A stretch of DNA of 35,000 bases, from assembly GCA_040755155.1 (NCBI GenBank), contig JBFMBP010000150.1, positions 1-35,000 of the forward strand. The letters are read 5' to 3'. The notes under the pieces are model-generated. The model had not been told where the DNA came from and did no database searches. It saw nothing but the letters and a program-made list of their open reading frames with translations. The stretch's first letter is position 1; every line of letters starts with the position of its first letter. This DNA is from Candidatus Omnitrophota bacterium. GTDB taxonomy: Bacteria; Hinthialibacterota; Hinthialibacteria; Hinthialibacterales; Hinthialibacteraceae. Both the position numbers and the translations under genes were made by a program. This document shows, piece after piece, positions 9,155 through 17,221 of this stretch.

Positions 9155-9938
9155 TCCAATCCTCGACTCCGGTCCCCGCCGGTTGAAAATCGCCGATGGA
9201 ACGCGGCCACAATACATAACCTTCCTGGAACGGCTGCTCCACGTCTTCCTGATCGAAAACGCCGATGATATTTAGTGCGCCCTCTGGCTTCGGAAAACCG
9301 CCGATACCCGTTTTGAAGCGCAATTCCACGTTCATCGAGGCGCCTAGGGAATCCATTACGGACAATACGCCGCCGTTGATCCATTCGCCTTCGACGATTA
9401 GTACATTTTTCAATATCACTAAACGCCCTTGGTAATATTCGCCTCCCGTCTTGCGGGTGGAATCGAACTTCTGCGCTTCTTCCAGATTCGCGATCTCCAA
9501 CGGTTTGGGAGGATCGCCCGATCCCAGAATCTCGATGGAGAATTTCTGGTCGGGATTGTGGCGCTCGTTGATGTTGGTCTTGCCGCCGAAATGGCCCGTC
9601 AATCCCGTTACGCGCAATTTATCGCCGGGCTTAACAGCGGGATATGCGCTTAGACCGCCGCCATACCAAGCGCCGGAATAGACTTGGATGCCGCCGGTTT
9701 CGTCTTGCATAAAGAGAATATAGGAGTTATCGGTCTCGCTGTTGAATATGCCGGGATCGTTGAGCGCTGCGCCTTCGACGGTATAGCGATCCGACGTTTG
9801 CAATCCCGGAAAAGCGGGATCGCCGTTTTCCGTAACGGCGTTAATTTCCCCAATGGTTGTAATAGTCTGAGCGCCGATGCTAAGCGGCTGGCAGAGAAGA
9901 CCCATTGCGATGACGGTTAGGCGAACGATGCTTTTCAT
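9138..9938 (-). CDS. Secreted OB-fold-type protein
   Basis: 266 residues. The ATG has GGGGG about nine bases upstream, and the signal peptide covers about residues 1-23 (ends IGAQT). Two regions look like nucleic-acid or oligosaccharide-binding OB folds of the kind found in secreted nucleases: TIGEINA...YTVEGA...ILFMQDETGGIQVYSG...VKPGDKLRVTGLTGHFGG, and a second half YYQGRLVILKNVLIVEGEW...LNIIGVFDQE. No nuclease catalytic domain follows, so it is a stand-alone binding module. Family assignment is by pattern only. It overlaps the pseudopilin gene downstream. Confidence 0.8.
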   Translation of the reverse strand: MKSIVRLTVIAMGLLCQPLSIGAQTITTIGEINAVTENGDPAFPGLQTSDRYTVEGAALNDPGIFNSETDNSYILFMQDETGGIQVYSGAWYGGGLSAYPAVKPGDKLRVTGLTGHFGGKTNINERHNPDQKFSIEILGSGDPPKPLEIANLEEAQKFDSTRKTGGEYYQGRLVILKNVLIVEGEWINGGVLSVMDSLGASMNVELRFKTGIGGFPKPEGALNIIGVFDQEDVEQPFQEGYVLWPRSIGDFQPAGTGVEDWSVYQY

Positions 9939-10146
9939 TATGGAATGCCCCCGATTCGATAATATTATGTTTTATAAATTCGTATTATTTCATTTTTATG
10001 GGAGAGAATCAACTCCCAATGGAGAATCAAAGGTATTTTTTAGATTTCGCCTTTATCTATTTTCGAGGAAATGAACCTAGGCCAATAAGGAGAATTAGCG
10101 AAATTGAAGGCTTAAAAAAATTGGATTTCCAAATACAATAATAGGG

Positions 10147-10182
10147 ACGAGTGCGCAGAATTTTCTCCGCACTCGTTTTTTT
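10147..10182 (+). terminator. Rho-independent terminator, plus strand, upstream of the HAD gene
   Basis: ACGAGTGCG (10147-10155) pairs perfectly with CGCACTCGT (10168-10176), followed by a run of seven T. It points along the plus strand, yet no plus-strand gene lies upstream. It may end an unrecognised short RNA or act as an attenuator in the leader of the HAD gene. Confidence 0.75.
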
Positions 10183-10250
10183 AACCGGATTTTTGCATTC
10201 GCCGCGTCATGCGGCCGATTCTCATAAAGGAGGTTGAAAGCAATCCAGGA

Positions 10251-10925
10251 ATGAAAGCCGTGATCTTTGATATGGACGGCGTGATCGTCGACAGCGAATC
10301 GATCCATCAGCGCGCGGAAATTTACGCGCTTTCCGCTTATGGCCTCGAAGTAACGGATCAGGATTTGCGTCCTTACGCAGGTGCGTCCAGGCAGGCGTTT
10401 CAGGATGGCCTGACAGAAAGGTTCGATTTGGACTTGGATTGGAAAGGCGTTTTTGAGAAGAAAGACGAACTCTTTTTCCAACTCATTGAAGACGTAGAAG
10501 CCATACCGGGCGTTTTGGATTTCATCCAGGAGATTAAAGCCGCGAACTTGAAACTAGGCGTCGCTACCAGTTCCCAAAAACGCAATCTTTCCTTCATTCT
10601 TCAAAAGTTCGGTTTGGAGCCGTTCTTCGACGCGTTGGTTTGCGCCGCCGACATTAGCCGCAGCAAGCCCGATCCGGAAATATTTCTCAAAGCGGCGGCG
10701 GCGCTAGGCGAGGCGCCGGAAGATTGCGCAGCGGTGGAGGATTCCGTCAACGGCGTTCGAGCGGCGAAGTCGGCGGGTATGTATACTATCGCCCTCACAA
10801 CGACCTTTCCCCTCACAGCGCTTGTTGACGCGGACCGGATCATCGACGGCTTCCCTGAATTGAAGGCGGAGGAACTCCTGCGTCTGAAACGATGGAGATT
10901 CTGCGGCGGCGCCGTTCCAGTTTAG
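10251..10925 (+). CDS. HAD-superfamily hydrolase, beta-phosphoglucomutase/phosphatase type
   Basis: 224 residues from ATG 10251 (MKAVIFDMDGVIVDSE). An in-frame ATG at 10209 is possible but has no ribosome site, while AAAGGAGGT at 10226-10234 sits somewhat far from 10251. The four HAD motifs are present: DMDGVIVDS with nucleophile Asp7 and acid Asp9, the Ser/Thr motif GVATSS, the lysine in RSKPDP, and the acidic motif VEDSVNGVRAA. The helical cap between motifs I and II is the C1 type of beta-phosphoglucomutases and sugar-phosphate phosphatases. The substrate cannot be set from sequence. Its stop overlaps by 4 bp the stop of the convergent PAS gene. Confidence 0.92.
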   Translation: MKAVIFDMDGVIVDSESIHQRAEIYALSAYGLEVTDQDLRPYAGASRQAFQDGLTERFDLDLDWKGVFEKKDELFFQLIEDVEAIPGVLDFIQEIKAANLKLGVATSSQKRNLSFILQKFGLEPFFDALVCAADISRSKPDPEIFLKAAAALGEAPEDCAAVEDSVNGVRAAKSAGMYTIALTTTFPLTALVDADRIIDGFPELKAEELLRLKRWRFCGGAVPV

Positions 10926-11821
10926 TTTTTTTCGTGGAAATATTCCGGAAAATGTTTCTTGGCGCATTCGGGACAGAGACCGTGGCTGAATTCCGCCTCG
11001 GAATGGTCTCGAATATAAGATTCAAGCTGCTGCCAATAGCCCTGATCGTCGCGGATTTTTTTGCAGGAGGAACAAATCGGGAGCATTCCGCTCAAGGTTT
11101 TCACTTTCTGCAGCGCTTCTTGCAATTGGGAAATCAACCGTTTTTGTTCCTCATCCATCCGTTTTAAGTCGGTCATATTGTAAAGGATGCAGTGTGTCTG
11201 TTTGAAGTTCCCTTCCTCGTCGTAGCCGATTCTGCCGTTAACGGAAACAATTACGACTGAACCGTCTTTCTTTACCAATTCGTACTCCACGCCGCGAATT
11301 TCGCCTTCGGCTTTGAAGCGGGGGAAATTTTTTTGCAGTACTTCCAAATAAGGCGGCGATATGAACTCTCCTACCCAATGCCCAATCACTTCTTCACGGG
11401 AATAACCTAACAGATCAAGCCATGCTTGATTGACTTCGATGAAATACCCATTTTCATCCAACGATTGATAACCGAGTGGAGTTCTTTCATAAAGCAAGCG
11501 AAATCTTTTCTCGCTTTCCGTCAGCGCATCATGCGAATGCTTCATGGCGAGAAAAAGGGGAGCGATCCGGCTCAATCCAACCACCATCAGAATCGATATC
11601 AAAAGCGCGATCAATTCGGGGGGAAGATCGGGATATTTAACGGCGGGAGTAACTAATAATAAACGCAAGGTAATGCAACGCCGGACGGCCATGAGAAAAA
11701 TGGCGGCGGCGATGAATATCCAGGCGGATTTTTTCTCTGTGACTCGGTTCAATCTCCAAGCCAGATAGGCCGCCCAAAATTGAAGCGTCGCCGACAAAAT
11801 CAATACAACAATTACTTCCAC
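10922..11821 (-). CDS. Membrane PAS-domain protein with C-terminal cysteine module
   Basis: 299 residues from a GTG start with AAGAAG upstream. The open frame reaches a TTG at 11884, but that would place polar residues before the first membrane helix. Residues 3-22, about 33-50 and 68-92 are hydrophobic membrane segments. A PAS domain follows (about 103-220: FRLLYERTPLGYQSLDENG..., GYSREEVIGHW, YNMTDLKR), then a short coiled coil (220-243). The last 50 residues carry C250-x2-C253 and C283-x2-C286 within LPICSSCKKIRDDQGYW...FSHGLCPECAKKHFPE. This module recurs at the ends of bacterial PAS and receiver proteins and probably binds a metal. No kinase, GGDEF or HTH output domain is present, so the output is unknown. 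Confidence 0.85.
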   Translation of the reverse strand: MEVIVVLILSATLQFWAAYLAWRLNRVTEKKSAWIFIAAAIFLMAVRRCITLRLLLVTPAVKYPDLPPELIALLISILMVVGLSRIAPLFLAMKHSHDALTESEKRFRLLYERTPLGYQSLDENGYFIEVNQAWLDLLGYSREEVIGHWVGEFISPPYLEVLQKNFPRFKAEGEIRGVEYELVKKDGSVVIVSVNGRIGYDEEGNFKQTHCILYNMTDLKRMDEEQKRLISQLQEALQKVKTLSGMLPICSSCKKIRDDQGYWQQLESYIRDHSEAEFSHGLCPECAKKHFPEYFHEKN

Positions 11822-12021
11822 AATAACACTTCTTTCAGAATGCGATTCATCTATTAATATACAATAAAATATGACTTTTATCAATATATTTGTAAAATTA
11901 AATTGGATATTTTATTATTGAGTTAATTCCGATTTTTTTCGGTTCCTTCTCCCATGGAATCAAATCGCCGAACCATTCAATAGCCGCCGCGTATTATACG
12001 GCATCCATAGGCCATAAGATA

Positions 12022-12179
12022 ATACCAACCTGCATTGAGATTGTTGTTTTTAAATTCCTCTCCCAAGATGGGGAGAGGTTAGGTGAGGGTTGATATTATT
12101 AAACTTATAATCCCCTCACCCTAACCCTCTCCCAGAGGGCGAGGGAATTTTAAGTCTCATTCTTAATAAGACTTGGTAT
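12022..12179. mobile_element. 158-bp MITE-like fold-back element, copy 1
   Basis: Bounded by ATACCAA (12022-12028) and TTGGTAT (12173-12179). The core is a long imperfect palindrome: CTCTCCCAAGATGGGGAGAGG, TTAGGTGAGGGTTGA, a short AT-rich spacer, CCCTCACCCTAACCCTCTCCC, then GAGGGCGAGGGAATTT. A second copy about 90-95% identical by eye lies at 33888-34045 in the same orientation. There is no coding capacity. It occupies much of the 580-bp gap between the divergent PAS and TPR genes. Confidence 0.85.
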
Positions 12180-12291
12180 AATTCGCTCTGTTTCGTCCCT
12201 TAGCAACAATTCAATCGATGCTTGAATAGATGCTTAATCTCTTCTCATCGACGGCGACAATTGCGAGGAAAGGGAAAGAATCGTTCCTACT

Positions 12292-12353
12292 CTTGACATG
12301 ACAAGCCGATGTTTGACAGAGTAGTCAAAACGACAGACTATAGGTAATTGTCA
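12292..12353 (+). promoter_or_regulatory. Promoter region with clustered TTGAC/GTCAA boxes
   Basis: Upstream of the TPR gene, TTGACA occurs at 12293 and 12313, GTCAA at 12325 and TGTCAA at 12349. TTTGAC-N6-GTCAAA (12312-12329) is a perfect inverted repeat. TTGACA at 12313-12318 with ACTATA at 12337-12342 gives a plausible promoter with an 18-bp spacer, so the palindrome would overlap its -35 element. This would fit an operator, but it is inference. Confidence 0.45.
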
Positions 12354-12402
12354 AATAAAACCTTTGGAATATCAATCTATTTAATCCAAATATCGAAAAA
12401 AT

Positions 12403-13548
12403 ATGCTCATGAGAATCGTTATTCGCTCTCGTTCTATGCTATGGATTGCCGCTTGGCAGCTTGCCTTGGCGGCATCCGCCATTCTGACACTGGCAGAATC
12501 GCTTCAGGAATGCATAGAAAAGGGGCGCCAAGCGGAAGAAAGATATTTTTACGCCGAGGCTCTTTCTTGGTTTCGCCAGGCGGTTTCCCTCGACGCGCGA
12601 AATCCCGAATGGCATTTCGCCATTGCCCGGCAATTGATTGGATTGGAAAAATTGGAAGAAGCCTGCAACGAGTTGAACGAGACCATCAAACTCAATCCCG
12701 CACACGCCGAAGCCTACACGATGCTGGGCATCTATCAGCACAAGGTCAAGGACGATCTCGCCGCCGCCGAGAAGCAATATCTACTCGCCATCCAAGCCGA
12801 TCCCAAGCATTTGCGCTCCCGGAAATTGCTGGCGGAACTCTATATCTCCCTCCATCGCTTTGAGGATTCGCAGAAACTGTATGAAGCTATTTTGCATGAA
12901 AAACCGTCTGAGTTCGACGCCTATGAAGGATTGGGCAAAGTGCTCCTGCAACGATCCCAAACCGACCAAGCCATCGACGCGCTTAAGCAGGCTATCGCTC
13001 TGAAGCCGGAAGAGCCGGAACCTTACCGGTTGTTGGGGCAAGCGCTGGCGCGGCTGGGTCAACGGGCGGAAGCACAGGAACTTTTGAAGCAATATCAAAA
13101 AGTAAAAGAGGGTCAAAACCGCCTTATCGATCAATTGCGGGCTGTGCGCCGTTCGCCGAAAAATCCCGGCGTCTGGTTCAATCTCGGCAAGGAATATCTC
13201 AAGCGAAAAGAGACATGGAAGGCGATCGACGCTTATGAAACGGGAGTGGAATTGGATGCGGAGAATGAGGCTGCGCACGGCCTTTTAGGCGCTTTGTATA
13301 TTCAGGAACGCCTGCCGGTATACGCCCAATGGCATTTGGAAAAAGCCATCACGTTCGATCCGGGAAATCCCAATCATTTCAATAACTTGGCCGTCAGTTT
13401 TATGCTGCAAGGAAAATTCGCCCAAGCGGCGCAGTTCTTCGAGATTGCACTCGAATTGGGAGGTCCCAATCCGGGCATATTGAAAAATTTGGATCTGGCT
13501 TTGGATAAATTGAAACCAACGGCCGCTTCGCCGGAAAAAAAGCCTTAA
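12403..13548 (+). CDS. Exported TPR-repeat protein
   Basis: 381 residues. The start is uncertain: ATG 12403, ATG 12409 or ATG 12436 all precede the hydrophobic segment and none has a good ribosome site. A signal peptide ends near residue 31 (ALAASAILTLAES). The rest is an almost continuous array of about nine tetratricopeptide repeats, for example PEWHFAIARQLIGLEKLEEACNELNETIKLNP, AYTMLGIYQHKVKDDLAAAEKQYLLAIQADP and VWFNLGKEYLKRKETWKAIDAYETGVELDAEN. TPR arrays mediate protein contacts, here in the periplasm. The FG-GAP/UnbV gene starts 47 bp downstream. TPR plus FG-GAP/ASPIC-UnbV pairs are frequent in acidobacterial and planctomycete-like genomes, and the pair probably works together. Confidence 0.9.
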   Translation: MLMRIVIRSRSMLWIAAWQLALAASAILTLAESLQECIEKGRQAEERYFYAEALSWFRQAVSLDARNPEWHFAIARQLIGLEKLEEACNELNETIKLNPAHAEAYTMLGIYQHKVKDDLAAAEKQYLLAIQADPKHLRSRKLLAELYISLHRFEDSQKLYEAILHEKPSEFDAYEGLGKVLLQRSQTDQAIDALKQAIALKPEEPEPYRLLGQALARLGQRAEAQELLKQYQKVKEGQNRLIDQLRAVRRSPKNPGVWFNLGKEYLKRKETWKAIDAYETGVELDAENEAAHGLLGALYIQERLPVYAQWHLEKAITFDPGNPNHFNNLAVSFMLQGKFAQAAQFFEIALELGGPNPGILKNLDLALDKLKPTAASPEKKP

Positions 13549-13595
13549 TCGATCGGTTGCAAACTCTCCCCCTACGCAAGAAAGCGGAATGGACT

Positions 13596-15248
13596 ATGCT
13601 GCACCCTTTTATCTTTCGAACGTTTTTTCTGACGCTGACGGCGATTTATCCCCTTGGCGTCTTCGCTCAATTTCAATTCGTCGAAACCGCCCGCGAACGG
13701 GGATTGATTTTTCAGCAAGTGGACGGTTCCAAAGAGAAGCAATACATCATCGAAGCCAAAGGCGCAGGAGTCGCAGCCGCCGACGTGAATGGAGACGGCT
13801 GGGACGATATATATCTCATCAACGGCGCCAGCCTCTATCATCCGCCCGGCGAGAATGCGCCGCGCAATCAGCTTTTTCTCAATCAGGGAGATGGAACCTT
13901 CAAGGACGCCACGGACGCCAGCGGTCTTGGAGATACGGGCTTCGGCGCCGGAGGCTATTTCGCCGACGTAGACAACGACGGCGACCTCGACTGTTATCTG
14001 ACCAACTACGGTCCCAACCAGCTGTACCTCAATGAAGGCCAGGGACATTTTTCGCGGGCGCCCAATGCAGGCGGCGCCCAAAACGAAGGCTGGAGCACTG
14101 GCGCCGCCTTTGCGGATGTCAACGGCGACGGCTATCTCGATCTCTACGTGGGGCAATACGCCGAATTTTCCGTCGAAATCGCCAACCGCAAGGGCAAACT
14201 GGCGCCATTTCACGGCAAAATGGCTTTTATCGGCCCTTCCTCTTACGAACCCGCTCCTGACAATCTGTTCTTGAATCGGGGCGATGGAACATTCATCGAC
14301 GTTACGAAGGAAAGGGGAATCAACGCCATCGAATGCGGACGCGCGTTCACCGTTACATTTTCTGACCTCGACAATGATGGCGATCTGGATATCTACGTCG
14401 CTAACGACACTACTTACAACCATCTTTACGAAAACGACGGAAAGGGATTTTTCACGGATATATCGCTATTAGCTGGCGTTGGATTAAGCGAAAGCGGCGA
14501 AGAACAAGGCGGCATGGGAGTAGCGATCAAAGATATCGACGGCGACCTCGACCTGGACATCGCCGTGGCCAATTACCAGAACGAATATAACATCCTCTAC
14601 CGCAACGATGGGAAGATGCTGTTCAGCGACGCTTCCTTCGTTACCGGCATCGCCGAGGGAACGACGCCGAAGGTCAGTTTCGGAATGCTGTTGGAGGATT
14701 TCGATAACGATTCCTGGCCGGATATGCATGTCGCCTGCGGCCATGTCTACCCCATCGCCGACGAGTTGGAATTTCTCGCCGGTTATGCGCAGGGCGCGCT
14801 CTTTTTCCATAACCAAGGCAAGGGATCATTTATCGGCGTCTCCAACAAGGCCGGCCCGGCGTCGTCGTTAAAGGGCGTCTCGCGCGGCAGCGCCGCCGGA
14901 GATTTCGACCATGACGGCGACCTGGATATCGTGGTCAACAATCTGGACGGAACGCCGTTCCTGCTGGAAAACCGCAGTCCGCGCCGCCATTGGCTGCAAA
15001 TCGCCGTCCAGGACGAGCGCGGAATGCCCGCCTACGGCGCCCGCGTCCTTCTCGAAGCCAAAACGCGCAAGCAAATCGCCGAACTCTACTCCAGCGCCAG
15101 CTTTCTATCCCAAAACAGCGCCGCGCTCCATTTCGGATTAGGCCAGGACGAGAAAGTCGACAAGATTCTCATCCGCTGGCCGAATGGGAAAACGTTGGAA
15201 CAAAGAGACATCGCCGCCGATCAGCGGATTGTCATACGGAAGAAATAA
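13596..15248 (+). CDS. Secreted FG-GAP/VCBS repeat protein with ASPIC/UnbV domain (CRTAC1-like)
   Basis: 550 residues from ATG 13596 with GGAA nine bases upstream; a TTG at 13557 is less likely. Residues 1-24 form a signal peptide ending VFAQ. Seven repeats of the D-x-(D/N)-x-D-G type follow, such as AAADVNGDGWDDIYLI, YFADVDNDGDLDCYLT, AFADVNGDGYLDLYVG, TFSDLDNDGDLDIYVA, AIKDIDGDLDLDIAVA, LLEDFDNDSWPDMHVA and AAGDFDHDGDLDIVVN. They are calcium-binding blades of an integrin-alpha-like propeller. The C-terminal about 90 residues are the ASPIC/UnbV domain (HWLQIAVQ...YGARVLLEA...LHFGLGQDEKVDKILIRWPNGK). The protein is exported and calcium-stabilised; the ligand is unknown. It is the second gene of a probable operon with the TPR protein. 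Confidence 0.93.
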   Translation: MLHPFIFRTFFLTLTAIYPLGVFAQFQFVETARERGLIFQQVDGSKEKQYIIEAKGAGVAAADVNGDGWDDIYLINGASLYHPPGENAPRNQLFLNQGDGTFKDATDASGLGDTGFGAGGYFADVDNDGDLDCYLTNYGPNQLYLNEGQGHFSRAPNAGGAQNEGWSTGAAFADVNGDGYLDLYVGQYAEFSVEIANRKGKLAPFHGKMAFIGPSSYEPAPDNLFLNRGDGTFIDVTKERGINAIECGRAFTVTFSDLDNDGDLDIYVANDTTYNHLYENDGKGFFTDISLLAGVGLSESGEEQGGMGVAIKDIDGDLDLDIAVANYQNEYNILYRNDGKMLFSDASFVTGIAEGTTPKVSFGMLLEDFDNDSWPDMHVACGHVYPIADELEFLAGYAQGALFFHNQGKGSFIGVSNKAGPASSLKGVSRGSAAGDFDHDGDLDIVVNNLDGTPFLLENRSPRRHWLQIAVQDERGMPAYGARVLLEAKTRKQIAELYSSASFLSQNSAALHFGLGQDEKVDKILIRWPNGKTLEQRDIAADQRIVIRKK

Positions 15249-15327
15249 ATTTAATATTCCGCATACATTGTCCTTCTTAAGATTGACATTTATTCTGTAA
15301 ATCTTGAAAGAAAGCGCTATAAAACCA

Positions 15328-15597
15328 ATGGCCAAGTTAGGAAGCGAGAAAAATCCCATCATCGTCCGCGTTCAAACGAAAGAACGAGGAAATTACGTTG
15401 TGAATAAATGCACGGAGAATGGATGGCATTTTATAATCGGTTATGAACCTGATAAACCAGAAGACATATCAGATTTGGAAAGAGCCATGCATCCTCCAAA
15501 ACCAATCCTCTCGGAAAAGGTAGGACGGAACGAATATTGTCCCTGCGGCAGCGGCAAGAAATACAAAAAATGCTGCGGCGCAAGTGGAATGATTTAA
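15328..15597 (+). CDS. Small SEC-C metal-binding motif protein (PBPRA1643-like family)
   Basis: 89 residues from ATG 15328 ([10 protein letters not shown]). The open frame reaches a TTG at 15304, but family members as I recall them begin at MAKLG. The N-terminal part reads [11 protein letters not shown]...[30 protein letters not shown], and the C-terminus is a SEC-C zinc motif, [19 protein letters not shown] (C-x-C...C-C). The SEC-C motif binds zinc and in SecA contacts SecB and ribosomes. The function of the small stand-alone proteins is not established. No ribosome site is obvious. Confidence 0.88.
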   Translation: MAKLGSEKNPIIVRVQTKERGNYVVNKCTENGWHFIIGYEPDKPEDISDLERAMHPPKPILSEKVGRNEYCPCGSGKKYKKCCGASGMI

Positions 15598-15670
15598 CAT
15601 CCCGATATACAAATAAAAATTGAATTTGTTTATTCAGAGTGAAATTCTTTACCTATGATGTGGGATTTGG

Positions 15671-15704
15671 AAAAGGCCAGGGCAAAATAAACTTTGCCCT
15701 GGCC
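15671..15704 (-). terminator. Rho-independent terminator of the Gfo/Idh operon
   Basis: A perfect 12-bp inverted repeat, GGCCAGGGCAAA (15675-15686) and TTTGCCCTGGCC (15693-15704), surrounds a 6-base loop. On the minus strand it is followed by TTTT. It lies 68 bp beyond the stop of the oxidoreductase gene and fits termination of that operon. Confidence 0.75.
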
Positions 15705-15722
15705 TCCCGACGGGTCTCCTTT

Positions 15723-15755
15723 GGTGGGCTACGCTTCGCTTTGAGTCCACCCTAC
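15723..15755. repeat. REP-like palindrome GGTGGGCT...AGTCCACCCTAC
   Basis: GGTGGGCT and AGTCCACC pair with one mismatch around ACGCTTCGCTTTG and are followed by CTAC. The loop and tail match the copy at 7633-7663. It sits between the oxidoreductase stop and its terminator. Confidence 0.65.
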
Positions 15756-15771
15756 AAGCTACAAGCAATGG

Positions 15772-17181
15772 TTATAATTCCCACCCCTTGCGATATTCGG
15801 TTCGGACGTATGCGGCGGCGTCGGGGCGATTCGTTACTTTCATATTTTCCGCGTCCCAAACAATGCGCCCGTCCACGCGCTTGGCGATGTTGCCCAGCAG
15901 GCAGGTTTCCGTCAACGGGCCGGATATGACGAAATTCGATCCGGCGGGCTGGCCGGTTTTACAGGCATTTACCCAATCCATTTCATGGCTGCCGCCGACG
16001 CGCGGCAGCGTGGGGGCGGGGCGCTTATATTCCTTATCTAAACTTTCCGGCAGCAGGCGGGCATCATTGGCGTAGACGCCGGCGAGGATTTTGCCTTTGC
16101 TGCCTTTGAAGAGAATCCCACCTTCCGGCGGCCATTTTACATCGTCGCCCACGTCTTCTGGACGCGGCGAGCGCGTGCCTTCGTACCAGGTCAATTTCAC
16201 CGGCGGCAAATTCTCCCTGGCGGGAAAGCGGTAGGTTACAATCGCCGACACGGGATGGACGTCCGGATTCATTCCGCAGGATGTGGCTTCAACGGTGGAT
16301 GGGGCGCCGAGTTTGAGCGCCCAGACGACGACATCCAACGTATGCGCGCCGCGGTCTCCCATCATGCCGCAACCGTATTCCCACCAACAGCGCCATACGG
16401 CGGGATGGTAGGCTGGATGATAAGGCCGTTCCAGCGCGGGGCCGAGCCATAAATCCCATTTCAGCGCAGCAGGTTTGGGAGGAGCGTCCTCGGGCCGCGT
16501 TCCCCATTTCGAACTCCAAGACGCATGTCCCCACGGGTAATAGGTCAGATCGCACCAGGCGTCCACTTCGCGGATTTCGCCAATGGCGCCATCCCAAATC
16601 CATTCGCAGATGGCGCGAATGCTTTCGCCCGAATGGCCTTGGTTGCCCATCTGCGTAGCCACTCCCAATTCTTTCGCCGCCTGCGCCAGCTTGCGCGCTT
16701 CGTAAACGTCGTGCGTCAATGGCTTCTGGCAATAGACGTGTTTTCCGGCTTTCATCGCCGCCATCGAAATGACGGCGTGAGTATGATCCGGCGTGGCGAT
16801 AACGACGGCGTCGATATCTTTCTGTTTGTCCAGCATCTCGCGATAATCGGTATATGGCTTCGCATTTTCGTATTTTGTATACGTTCTGGCCGCATACTCT
16901 TGATCCACATCGCAGAGGGCGACGATGTTTTCGGATTCGAGAGCGCGCAAGTTCGCTGCGCCCATGCCGCCGACGCCGATTCCAGCGATGCCCAATTTAT
17001 CGCTGGGCGGCGTATTTCCTTGACCTCCTAAAACGCGACTGGGGAGGACAAGGAGCGAGCCAGCAGCGATACCGTTTCCAATAAATCGGCGGCGCGAGGG
17101 ACGTTCGAGACGGCTTGATTCTTGGCGACTCGAATCGTTTTGTTTTTTTGAATTCGTTTTAGGAATGATTTCATTTTTCAT
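15772..17181 (-). CDS. Tat-exported Gfo/Idh/MocA-family oxidoreductase
   Basis: 469 residues from an ATG with AGGAAA upstream; the open frame extends to 17295 but would overlap the upstream gene. A twin-arginine signal PSRRRFIGNGIAAGSLLVLPSRVLGG spans about 28-53. The Rossmann dinucleotide site is GIGVGGMG at 67-74. The catalytic EKP-type motif appears as CQKPLTHD with Gln-Lys-Pro at 152-154; Lys153 is the expected key residue, and the usual Glu is Gln, a common variant in the Tat-exported clade. The C-terminal substrate domain includes PWGHASWSSKWG and GCGMMGDRGAHTLDVVVWAL. These proteins oxidise or reduce sugars or cyclitols with NAD(P), some with tightly bound cofactor exported in folded form by Tat. 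The substrate is unknown. It follows the TIM-barrel gene by 40 bp. Confidence 0.94.
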   Translation of the reverse strand: MKNEIIPKTNSKKQNDSSRQESSRLERPSRRRFIGNGIAAGSLLVLPSRVLGGQGNTPPSDKLGIAGIGVGGMGAANLRALESENIVALCDVDQEYAARTYTKYENAKPYTDYREMLDKQKDIDAVVIATPDHTHAVISMAAMKAGKHVYCQKPLTHDVYEARKLAQAAKELGVATQMGNQGHSGESIRAICEWIWDGAIGEIREVDAWCDLTYYPWGHASWSSKWGTRPEDAPPKPAALKWDLWLGPALERPYHPAYHPAVWRCWWEYGCGMMGDRGAHTLDVVVWALKLGAPSTVEATSCGMNPDVHPVSAIVTYRFPARENLPPVKLTWYEGTRSPRPEDVGDDVKWPPEGGILFKGSKGKILAGVYANDARLLPESLDKEYKRPAPTLPRVGGSHEMDWVNACKTGQPAGSNFVISGPLTETCLLGNIAKRVDGRIVWDAENMKVTNRPDAAAYVRTEYRKGWEL

Positions 17182-17221
17182 GGCCGTTTCCTTTTTCTTG
17201 CATTCAATGAGTTGCCGATCC

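Noticed and set aside
10095-10481. 128-codon minus-strand frame overlapping the HAD gene
   Set aside because: It is the antisense shadow of the HAD gene and crosses its upstream terminator; the HAD motifs on the plus strand are decisive.
13572-14423. 283-codon minus-strand frame inside the FG-GAP protein gene
   Set aside because: Antisense to clear calcium-binding repeats; its composition mirrors the GAC/GGC codons of those repeats.
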